Shown here in pieces: positions 1 to 8,800 of a stretch of DNA of 64,000 nt (positions are counted from its first letter, which is position 1; each line of letters opens with the position of its first letter). The position numbers and the translations under genes are program-made. The notes beneath the pieces are model-generated. The model saw nothing but the letters and a program-made list of their open reading frames with translations. It was not told the origin of the DNA and made no database searches. This DNA is from Hondaea fermentalgiana (Eukaryota; Sar; Bigyra; Thraustochytrida; Thraustochytriidae): the NCBI GenBank assembly GCA_014084085.1, contig NPFB01000086.1, forward strand, positions 1-64,000, in the 5' to 3' direction.

Positions 1-118
1 CCCGCGCCTGCGCCCGCGCCTGCGCCTCGGGGCCGTGCAGCCGCGCCTGCTGCAGCGCCGCCGCCACGTCGGGGACCTCCTCGCTGCGCTGCGCCTTCTG
101 CCGCGCCCCCGCCGGCAT
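1..118 (-). CDS. 5' end of an unidentified gene, cut by the window edge
   Basis: An open minus-strand frame begins at the ATG at 116-118 and runs off the left edge, giving 39 residues that start MPAGARQKAQRSEEVPDV and continue as an Ala/Gln/Arg-rich, helix-prone stretch (AALQQARLHGPEAQARAQAR). An in-frame TAG lies upstream near position 225, and the interval between is an Ala-Arg repeat without another ATG, so 118 is the natural start. The sequence is too short and too low in complexity to assign a family. It could also be a chance open frame in GC-rich DNA. Only the open frame and the plausible start are seen directly. Confidence 0.3.
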   Translation of the reverse strand, partial: MPAGARQKAQRSEEVPDVAAALQQARLHGPEAQARAQAR

Positions 119-162
119 CGACGGAGCCGCGCGCGCGGGTTGTGGTGCTGCCGCCGCCGCTC

Positions 163-216
163 GCCTTGCCCGCCTTGCACGCCTTGCCCGCCTTGCACGC
201 CTTGCACGCCTTGCCT
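163..216. repeat. 9-bp tandem repeat (gccttgcac/gccttgccc)
   Basis: Six consecutive 9-bp units alternate mainly between gccttgccc and gccttgcac. The array lies just upstream of the putative minus-strand start at 118 and is probably a minisatellite in its 5' flank. Confidence 0.85.
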
Positions 217-1150
217 CAGAGGCGCATGGTGAATACTACTGCAACGGGAAAGATGACTTGGTCGAAACGAGTCAAAGCAAAGATTGGGGTATAGAATGAG
301 AACCTAGAGAAGCAGCAGGACAAGGCAAGGCGCCCCGCGCCGCCAGGCCGATGTTGGTGCGCGTCTTCGAGGGCGTGAGCGTCGGCGGCAGCTTCGTCAG
401 TTTGTTTTTGGCAAGAAGGACTACAATTTATGGGGCCAATCAGTTGGGGGAGACGAGGTGGACGGGTGCAATGGGCGGGTGTAAGAGGAAGAGAGCAAGG
501 AAATAGGCCTAGGATGGAGTTTTTTTTGACGTGATAGGCGGAGGGGGTCGCGCCGGCAAAGAGTGCGAGCGGAGGACAATCTTTTGAAAAAAAAGGTATA
601 GCCTGTAAAAGTAAACGGCGGTGAAAAGAACAAAAGATTTGGTGTTTCGCTCGCCAGAGACAACGCCTGACCTCTCTGCGGCCAACACTTTCCTACCTAG
701 GCCTAGGCCTATACTCGCAGTCAAGATCATTACGTTCATTCGCCGTCGACAAAGATCATCCCGCCTTTTTCTTTCCTTCGCCATCGACAAAGATCATCGC
801 ACGCTTCTTTTTGACTTGGATTACGCTTCTTGATGAAACAAAAGACGATGCAAGACAGGAAGTCACTCGGCCAGTGATGCTCGAGTCGGCGAATGCCAAG
901 GTCCCACCCAGCCTCATTTTACACCCTTTTCAACGCCAAGCTCCAAGCCGCATGCCGCCGACGCCTTCGCCACGCCTTCGCTCCCGCGCTCCTCCACTCC
1001 CTCCCTCCTTCCACATCCAAGACCAAGTCCACGAAGACCCCCAGTTCGCGAGCTCGGCCAGCCGGCTGGCCTCCGTCGAGTGACAGTTACCAAGCACGCG
1101 TCCCGCGGTGCGCGAGTCTCGCAGTCGCACCTCTCTCCCAGCGCGGCGCC

Positions 1151-1182
1151 GCCTCGCCTCGCCTCGCCTCGCCTCGCCTCGC
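1151..1182. repeat. (gcctc)n tract
   Basis: About six perfect copies of the pentamer gcctc in tandem, in a CpG-rich spacer. Confidence 0.9.
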
Positions 1183-1300
1183 GCGCGCGGGCCCGCCGCG
1201 TCCGTCCGCGAGCTCTCCCGCGCGCGCCGCGCCGGCCCGCGCTTTTGCGTTGCGCGCAAAGCCGTTCGCGCGGGCGGCATCCATCGATCGAAGTCGCCGC

Positions 1301-1327
1301 ATCCATCCATCCATCCATCCATCCATC
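1301..1327. repeat. (atcc)n microsatellite
   Basis: Nearly seven perfect tetranucleotide units of atcc. Confidence 0.9.
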
Positions 1328-2329
1328 GGCGCCCGCGACGCGCCCGCGCGAGGCCCGCGCTCGGAGAAGAACCCCTCGCGCGAACGGCACCCGGGACGGC
1401 GCCTCGAGCTCGCGGGCGCGAGCGAGCGGACGGAGGAGGAGGAGGAGTCGCGGACGTCGGCAGGCATCCGAGCCGAGCCGAGCCGAGCCGCGCCAAGCCG
1501 GAGCGCTTGGCGCGGAGGACTGGTGTAGGTAGGCGCCGGGAGCGCCTGCGACTCCTGCCCGCCGGCCGGACGGCCGCGAGCGCCCTCCCGGGACGGGCGT
1601 GCGCTAGCTCCGAAATAACGGGACACGTGTCGCCGGTGATCATTCACGAAATTCTACGACGATATCAACGCGCAAATTTGAAAGCTGCTTCATAGACAAA
1701 CCCGTTGCGGGTGAGCGAGCGAGCGAGCGGGCGAGCGCCCGTTGATCTCGCTTCAGCATCACGACGTCCCACCCACGCTCGAGTCTCACCCAACTCGGAC
1801 CAAAGAGAAAGGACTTGCTAGCTCGCTGGCTAGCTAGCTTGTTGACCTGCGGCTCGTCCAGGGGAGCCAAGCCGAGTAGCAGGCGGACCTTCTCCGGGTA
1901 GATCGCCCCTTGCTGATACGCGTCTTTCATTTCAAGGGTGGGTCCAAAAGTAGTGTCCCGAGGGTCGCTCGTCAGGTTCGTGACGGAGCACATTGTGCTT
2001 CTCCTCCGCTCCAGGCTTGCTCCCCGCCTTGCACGAACAGCGCTGACGTACACGACCTCAAAAGTAGGTGTGATTTTGGAGCGAAACGAAAACACCGACA
2101 AAAACGAGGCACACAAAATCAACGCACACACACGCACACTGCGATTAAAAATCTGGCAAAGGAGAAGCGTCGGAAGCATCGACTCGTGTCCCGAAAGTTT
2201 GTCTCCGGATCGGAAGACGCAACCTGAGAAAACATTGCAATCCCCTCTCGTCCCTGGGCCGCTCGCTTGAGCGACGACCAAGTAATTCAGGATTCGTCTT
2301 GTCTGCTGTAGCCATTCTTTGAGACCACC

Positions 2330-3970
2330 ATGCGCAGCCACCAAAGCACGCAAGGCTTTTGCGAACCAGAAGCGGCTTCCCCCCCACCGCTCCCGCCGAC
2401 GTCGTTGACACAATCATCTTCTCCTTCCCCGCTCGCGTCTCCGTCCTCGCTCCGCTCATCATTTCCCAAGAACATGAGCCCTACCAAGCTACAGCAGCAT
2501 CAGAACGTCGCTGACACGCTCGGTGCCGCGGTGAGCAAGCTCCGCATTACGGTTGATGACAATCTCTCCGCCGAGGAAGGCATCGATACCTCCGAAGAGG
2601 CCAAATCTCCCACGGGAGCAGGTGAATCTCTTGCGCAGCAGCTTGAAGATCTCCGCCGATTTTTCCGCCTCGTTGCCGCCGCGTCGTCACCCAAACTACA
2701 CCAACCACCTAAACTTGTCAGACAAAACAGCTCTGCTTCTGGCCAACGTCTTCCCAGGCTCGCGAGATGGCGCAGCGAGGAGAGGCAACAAGCCAATGAC
2801 CTCGGCACAACTTCATCTGCACCGCGGCCGCAATCCACACGCGCGCGGGGAATTTCCATGCTCGATGGCGTCGTGCGCAAAATGCGACGGTCCTCTTCAC
2901 GGTCATCACCTGCTCTTCCATCACCAACATCGTCCCCGCGCGAACGGACGCAATCCACCCCCAGCTCTCCATTTCCCGCCTCGAAAGTGCCAAATTGTAG
3001 CGCGAGCAGCACCCCCGAGGGCGGTGCTTCGCCTGCAAGCGTTGGCGCCTCGTCACACTCGACTCATTCATTGCCAATGCCCAGCCCACATACGCGGTCA
3101 CGCTTCCGCTTCCCTGCCCGAGCACGAACACCGCCAGCTTCGAAAACAAGCGCGCTTTCAACCGGTGCAGGGAAAGCTGGACCCAAGCATACATCTACAG
3201 AGGATGATACCCGTACGCTCGAGTGGTGGCGTGCTCGCTCGGGTCTTGCCGTCGAGCTTCTCACACAATCGCCAGATTGCGTCACCTCTTTCCTCAAATG
3301 CGACCAAGAGTTTTCGCTGCCGCAACGAAAGCAACTTTTGCAGGAACTTTTTTCACTCTGCCTTGCGGATGTAGAAAGCGATCCGCGACAGCAGCTTTTG
3401 CTCGCGAATCTCGCCGAAGACCTTCTTGAGGCTGAACTGCAAGCGCATTCAGGCGCCGAAGACAAGGAAAGCAGCGTCGAAGGTGCAGCATGGCTGCGCT
3501 CCAGCAGTAGCGCTGCCTCTGTCTTTCTCACGACATATCTGCGACGCCCCGAGTGCGAGGCGGCGGTGATCGCCCTTCTTGACAACGCACTCGACCCTGC
3601 ACAATCCAAGAATGGGCCTTCTTCGGACCCCGCCATTCTGGCAGAACGCATTCTTCGCAAGCTTCGACCCGACGCCGTCCCTGCAGGCATGCGCTTATTG
3701 TGCCGTCAACTTGCCGCGCTCGCCCCGCCCGGTTTGCGCGAGCCACTCCTTGGCGGCTTTATCATTCTCAAGTTCATCAACCCGAGCCTGGTCTCAGTTC
3801 CACGTTCTACTCATGCACAACGAGTACTCGTGGATGTTGCTCGTCATTTGCAGCACCTTGCAAACCACGCTGCAACGCCAGATGCGGCTCGAGCGAAGAA
3901 CGCTGATCTTGACGCTTTCCTCACGGCCAATCGAGGTGCCATTCTGGCTGTCTTTTCGTCTTTTAGCTAG
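2330..3970 (+). CDS. RasGAP-like domain protein with a long Ser/Pro-rich N-terminus
   Basis: 546 residues. Residues 1-300 are Ser/Pro/Arg-rich and probably disordered, with phosphosite-like clusters such as RRSSSRSSPALPSPTSSPRE. From about 300 the sequence becomes helical. Near residue 474 it carries GGFIILKFINPSLVSV, which matches the FLRFINPAIVSP signature of RasGAP/IQGAP domains. RasGAPs stimulate GTP hydrolysis by Ras-type GTPases. The usual arginine-finger segment (LFRGNSLATK-like) is not evident: the corresponding stretch reads VFLTTYLRRPECEAAV. The protein may therefore be a non-catalytic RasGAP fold or a diverged member. The ATG at 2330 sits in a good context (ACCACCATGC); another in-frame ATG lies at 2474. 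The family call comes from the signature and helical pattern only. Confidence 0.6.
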   Translation: MRSHQSTQGFCEPEAASPPPLPPTSLTQSSSPSPLASPSSLRSSFPKNMSPTKLQQHQNVADTLGAAVSKLRITVDDNLSAEEGIDTSEEAKSPTGAGESLAQQLEDLRRFFRLVAAASSPKLHQPPKLVRQNSSASGQRLPRLARWRSEERQQANDLGTTSSAPRPQSTRARGISMLDGVVRKMRRSSSRSSPALPSPTSSPRERTQSTPSSPFPASKVPNCSASSTPEGGASPASVGASSHSTHSLPMPSPHTRSRFRFPARARTPPASKTSALSTGAGKAGPKHTSTEDDTRTLEWWRARSGLAVELLTQSPDCVTSFLKCDQEFSLPQRKQLLQELFSLCLADVESDPRQQLLLANLAEDLLEAELQAHSGAEDKESSVEGAAWLRSSSSAASVFLTTYLRRPECEAAVIALLDNALDPAQSKNGPSSDPAILAERILRKLRPDAVPAGMRLLCRQLAALAPPGLREPLLGGFIILKFINPSLVSVPRSTHAQRVLVDVARHLQHLANHAATPDAARAKNADLDAFLTANRGAILAVFSSFS

Positions 3971-4329
3971 CTAGCATGGATGCTGAACACATCCGAGCAA
4001 TGCTAACCTCTTTGTTTTTGATCATAATCGTGTACGTTTCCGCATAAACTCAAACTTTCAAGCTGTTCCCTTTTGTTTTCTTTGTCCTGGTTTTCTAAAG
4101 AGCTTTGCCTAACTTTTCAAGAGTCTGTCAACGAAATCGCCAAATCCCTGCCAAAATCACAAAACCCTTGATTGATTGCGTGAAAAATTTGCCCACTCGC
4201 GCAAGAAAAGGCAAGGTGGCACAGCGCCTAGGGTCAAGCTTGAAGCTCTCTCTTTTTCTTCTTTTTGACCCAAACCTACAACTACCGGGGCAATCATCAT
4301 CATCAACACCAACAAAACCATCTCGCAGA
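3971..4329. other. Short spacer between two plus-strand genes
   Basis: 359 bp that are clearly more AT-rich than the flanking genes. It contains the 3' end of the RasGAP-like transcript and the leader of the methyltransferase gene. The frame of the downstream gene is open back to about 4105, but without an ATG. Confidence 0.6.
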
Positions 4330-5565
4330 ATGCGGCCGCGCGAGCTTTTCGCCGTTGCGGCGCCCGGGCTCGAGGCTCTCACGCTGCGCGAGCTTCAGAC
4401 CACGCCCTTTGGAAACTTTTCGTTGCCCAAAGCTTTGGCTGGTGGCATTGACTTTCGAGGCCACGACCAAGCAATCTACCGGGCCAACCTATGGCTGCGC
4501 ACATCGTCGCGCGTTCTTGTCCGTGTAGGCCACGGCAAGAGCACACACAAGAAAGAACTCGTGCAAAAGCTACGAAGGATGGACTGGACACCCTTTTTGC
4601 AACCCCGCGACACCAAACTTATCGTTCGCGCGAGCTCTAAAAAGTCCAAGCTGATTAATACGGCACTTCTTGAGGAGGCCGTGAAAAGTGCTCTCGACAG
4701 ATACTCGAACGAAAGGTCGGCCAATGAGCAAGAAATCGTCATCTCCTTCAAGCATGACCAATTCACCGTATCAATCAACAGCAGCGGGGATAATCTCCAT
4801 AAACGCTGGTACCGCCAGCAAGTTGCCACGCCTATGCCACTCCGGGAAACCTTGGCGGCTGGCGCCCACCTGTCTTCATGGGCGGCTGCTGAAAGCAATC
4901 CAGACTCCGATGTCAAGCTCCCAAGCGCAATCGTGGACCCTTTTTGCGGCTCAGGGACGCTGCCCATCGAGGCAGCTCTCATCCTTGCAACCTGTGCCCC
5001 TGGACTTGTGCGCCTCCAGCAGCATCCGAACCGCGCCTATGCATTCGCAGACTGGCCCAGCTTTGACGGGCAACGATTTGCGCAAGTCATTGAAGAAGCC
5101 ATGTCTGTGCGCAAGGATCGTCCTCCGCAAGGAAGTGGGCCGATTGCCTTCGGCTTTGATCGGGAGCGCGCCGCGGTGGAAATCGCCGAGAAGTGCGCCG
5201 CGCGAGCAGGCGTTCAAGATTGGTGCGCCTTTGAGCAGCGCGATATCACCGTGGAAGGCCTTGCATTGCCTGGTCTCCAGCTAGATTCCATGAAAGCGGG
5301 TCTATGCTCGAGAGGGGCTATCGTCACCAATCCACCGTATGGACCCCGCTTCAAAGGACCAATACAGTCCATCTTCACTGCCCTTGGATCCCAGCTCAAG
5401 GAGCACTGCAAAGGCTGGCAACTTGCTTTGATTGCGCCTGCTGACTTCCCAGGCATCAGGACGCTCGGTCAATCAGGGCTTTCTCATCATCATGCAAAGC
5501 AAATGCTCGAGGTCACCAATGGTGGTAGGCGCATGAAAGTGTTCGCAACGCCTGAAGTTGTCTGA
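4330..5565 (+). CDS. THUMP-domain RNA guanine N2-methyltransferase (RlmL/YpsC type)
   Basis: 411 residues from the first ATG of the frame. The N-terminal part (PRELFAVAAPGLEALTLREL, then a THUMP-like region to about residue 150) resembles the RNA-binding half of bacterial RlmL/YpsC proteins. The C-terminal half is a class I SAM-dependent methyltransferase. Motif I is VDPFCGSGTLPIEAAL at about 202-217, preceded by the family-typical PLRETLAAG, and the catalytic motif IV is TNPPYG at 333-338. By family, these enzymes make N2-methylguanosine in rRNA or tRNA. The layout PLRETLAA-x-DPFCGSGT-APGL is closer to the bacterial enzymes than to eukaryotic THUMPD2/3, which suggests bacterial or organellar ancestry. 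No targeting peptide is visible from this start. Methyltransferase class is firm; the exact RNA target is unknown. Confidence 0.85.
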   Translation: MRPRELFAVAAPGLEALTLRELQTTPFGNFSLPKALAGGIDFRGHDQAIYRANLWLRTSSRVLVRVGHGKSTHKKELVQKLRRMDWTPFLQPRDTKLIVRASSKKSKLINTALLEEAVKSALDRYSNERSANEQEIVISFKHDQFTVSINSSGDNLHKRWYRQQVATPMPLRETLAAGAHLSSWAAAESNPDSDVKLPSAIVDPFCGSGTLPIEAALILATCAPGLVRLQQHPNRAYAFADWPSFDGQRFAQVIEEAMSVRKDRPPQGSGPIAFGFDRERAAVEIAEKCAARAGVQDWCAFEQRDITVEGLALPGLQLDSMKAGLCSRGAIVTNPPYGPRFKGPIQSIFTALGSQLKEHCKGWQLALIAPADFPGIRTLGQSGLSHHHAKQMLEVTNGGRRMKVFATPEVV

Positions 5566-5859
5566 TACAGACGCGAAGCAAATGACACAACAAGGTTCGC
5601 AATACCTAATGCTCCAAAATTGTTGCTCGAGGTCAGTAACGGACGTACTTCACTCTTTCCGCATCCAAAGGAGTTGGATGACTTGAAGCCTGGCTAGAGG
5701 TGTACTGATGGCACCGAATGAGAATGCGCTTGGCCGTCGAGACGAGCTGGTTTGCCGCAAAGATATCATGTGGGATGCAAAAAGAAAAGTAAAACGAGAA
5801 CAAGAGCAAAAAAGTACTATACTTCACGCGATGAAATTAGCCCTATCTTTCTTTTTGGT

Positions 5860-8800
5860 TTAACGCCGCTTTTCATTCTCCAAGAGGATGGTGTTTCCGA
5901 GTTTCGGGATCTCATCGAACACGTTACTCGGAAAGGCAACGAGCAGAAACTGAATGTCCTGCATCTTTCGATTCACTTCAACATAGCGACGAAAGACGAA
6001 GACGGAACCAATGGCCAAAAGGCCCCAATTCAGTACAAGCATCAGCCGGCCCGTATTGACTTGCGTGGCGACAATGTCCACGAGGTGATCTTTAAAGTAC
6101 TCCATGGACTTTTGCAAAGCCTCCGAAATCATGTGAATGGTATGCTGCAAGAGAAAGAGAAACTCAACTGGCGTCTGATCTCCCTCAGCAACAGCTTGCA
6201 TGGCGGCTTGACGCTCTAGCGGTGTCATATCCGGTGCAAGTTCAAAAAGAGCGAGACCGGCTGCTAACTCGTCGTTTAAGAACTCCATAGCTCGCATTAG
6301 ACCAGACCTCGCCGCGTCACTCATCGGGAGGTCTGGATACGCTTTGCACGTGTCAAAGCAAGCACCATCAAAGAGGAGGCTGTACTGCTCCGGAAACGAA
6401 GTTTTGTCCTGGACTGCATCGATGCCTAGCGTCTCGTTGCCATAGGTCAAGAGATTGTTCGATTTTTCCACCTTCGCTAAAAGAGCTTCAGCATATGCCC
6501 ATTTCTCGTCGGTCCTGTTATCCCAGATGCTCCAGGACTCGTCATCAATCTCTCCACTGGTCATGCGGAGGAAACCGTCCTGGACAAAGTACATTGTGTT
6601 GTGTGATGTGACCCATCGCCTTCCGGCGGCATTGACCATGCGGCTAAGCGAGATGCGCGTTGACATGGATACATTTTCGTAAAGGAAGACAGCAACTACG
6701 TATACGAGAGTGATGAGAAAGGGCGCACTTTGAAGCGTCACGAGGCGTACGAACGCTAGAGCATTCTTGCGGCGGCCTTTGCGCTTGCGCTTGTCTGATT
6801 TCCTCTCGCGCCTCTTGCGCGCCGGGATGACACGAACTTCTCGTTTCCCAGAGAATGTAACTCTATTCGGTGGATCTTTGGAAGACTTGCCGCTTACCTC
6901 CATCAGATCTTCAGACGCTGCCGAGTCTTGGCGTGCCAACTTGTCTCTATTGCGTCTCTTGACGATTTCGATCTCCTCAGCCACGGACCGCTCCGCGATA
7001 CTTTGCGCCCCGAGGGGAACTGGACCCTCTTCGCGGCTCTCTTCGCCATCGTCAAAGTCGTAATCGAACTCCTCCCGCAAGCGCTCGCGAACCATTGTGT
7101 TTCGCTCTTGGGATTCGAGGAACACGCGCTTGATCATTCCTCGCGGAACCTGGAAAAGCGTTGTGCAGCTCGTGTCAAACGACAGGTACGCCTCACGGAT
7201 CGTTGGAATTGTCACGAGGAGCGTGTACATGAGGAATGCACTCGACGTAAAGATCACGTTCATCCACTGATATGTGCGCACCGCCGCGAGTTCTTCAACT
7301 GCAATCTCGGCATATATACCGCTGGCCTTGTTCGACGCTTCAAAGATTGACACGGGCGCGTTGTTGAGAACGTATTGGCACGACGTCCCGCACGCGTGGT
7401 TAAATGAATCCGCTTCGTCGTCCAATTCGATTTGCTCTTGCACGCCATCCATTTCTGTAATAACTTTATGCACCGCGAGCCATAGACTGGTGTTTTCGTA
7501 GCCTTCAGAAGAGCTGGAAAAGATCGGAATTGTTGGCTCCGCGTTGAGTTGCTCAAGTTCCTCGTTGTTGTCGTTTACAGCAGACTCAGTGACTTGCACA
7601 TGGGTCTCCAGCAAAAGTGCACTGTCCGTTTGTATAAGCGTGATGAGCTCCTGCGCCTCCGTCATGGTCATGTTGTTGTCGTAACCAATGTTAAGCCCGC
7701 TCACCGCGACGGCCAGATCAATGAGGTAAAAGGCACGCTTCATTGAGTTGCCTACCTGCGTAATGGCCTCCATTCCCTGCTCATATGCTTCTTGCCGGAT
7801 AAACCACTCGGTCAGCGTTAACACAAAGCACACAAGCGCAGAAAGAAACGTAAGACGTTGGTATTTGCGCACCTGCTTTCCTTTACGCGCGATGCCACGT
7901 TGCACGCGGTCATACACAGACCTTTTGCGTCCAATGGTGGAGGCCATCTCACTTGCTGAATCTTGCGAATGGTTTTCAGTCTCCGGAGAGGCGAGCACAG
8001 AGTCAAGCAATACACGCTTCATGCTTGCTCCGAGATTGCGCGAGAACTGTTGCTGGCCCTCAGCACCGATTGATTTCTGCGAGCGGGCGGAGTCGGGCTC
8101 CACACGGTTCTTCTTCGACGCGCGATCCGAGTTCGACCGTGCTTCTGCGCTAAGAAGCTTAATCACCTGGTTCTCTTTGGTGCGTTGCAGAGCTGGCTTA
8201 GTGTTCAGGGTGTCGTCCTCGTCCATTTCGGATGACCCTTGGCTTCCATTTTCCACGCGGGCACTTGAATTTTTAATGTCCTCCTCTGCCTTGCCTCGAC
8301 CTGTGACTTGGAGGACATCAAGCGTTGGCACATCGTCCGGATCAATGTCCAGCAAATCGGCATCGTTCGCCGGAGACCCAGGCGCAACCGCTGTTGAACC
8401 ATCCGACTCGTGCCCTACGAGATCATCGGATCCAGCCTCGCCTTCCAGAGAATCCTCGCGTTGGAGGTCTGGGATGACTTCGGCCCCACTATCGCTTCCG
8501 GAATCCACTTCATGGCCATCAGCAATAGGCGACAGCGGGGCCCGTAGCCGCTGGCTGGACTTTGTAACCGACGCCTCATCGTAGCGGGAGTGCAGATCTT
8601 GAGAGCAGGCCTCGGAAGGCGGGGCCAAAACCATCTCCATATCGATGGAGAGGACAACAATGCTAAAGTCCATGGCTGGTTTATCAAGATGCGGTGGGAC
8701 CTGCTTGGTGATAACCTTGGACTCAACGTTGTAATTGATGCCGTGCAGGCGCATGAGTCCCTCACCGTCCGTAGCAAGAAGGTGCTGAAAGGATTCATCA

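Larger units (their letters stand above)
119..2329. other. GC-rich spacer with short tandem repeats, no supported gene
   Basis: About 2.2 kb between the left-edge gene and the RasGAP-like gene. It holds a 9-bp minisatellite, a (gcctc)n tract, an (atcc)n tract and (gcga)n-like runs around 1711-1735. Open frames on both strands at 900-1650 are Ala/Arg/Ser-rich translations of repeats. The last few hundred bases presumably contain the promoter and leader of the gene at 2330. Confidence 0.6.

Noticed and set aside
893..1695. Several overlapping open frames on both strands rich in Arg, Ala and Ser
   Set aside because: Low-complexity translations of gcctc, atcc and gagc repeats; no family resemblance.
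1640..2413. A minus-strand open frame of 257 codons overlapping the RasGAP gene start, with a coding-like stretch AIYPEKVRLLLGLAPLDEP at about 1840-1910
   Set aside because: The frame starts at a non-ATG codon, overlaps a better-supported gene and matches no family. Possibly a degenerate exon, but not enough to call.
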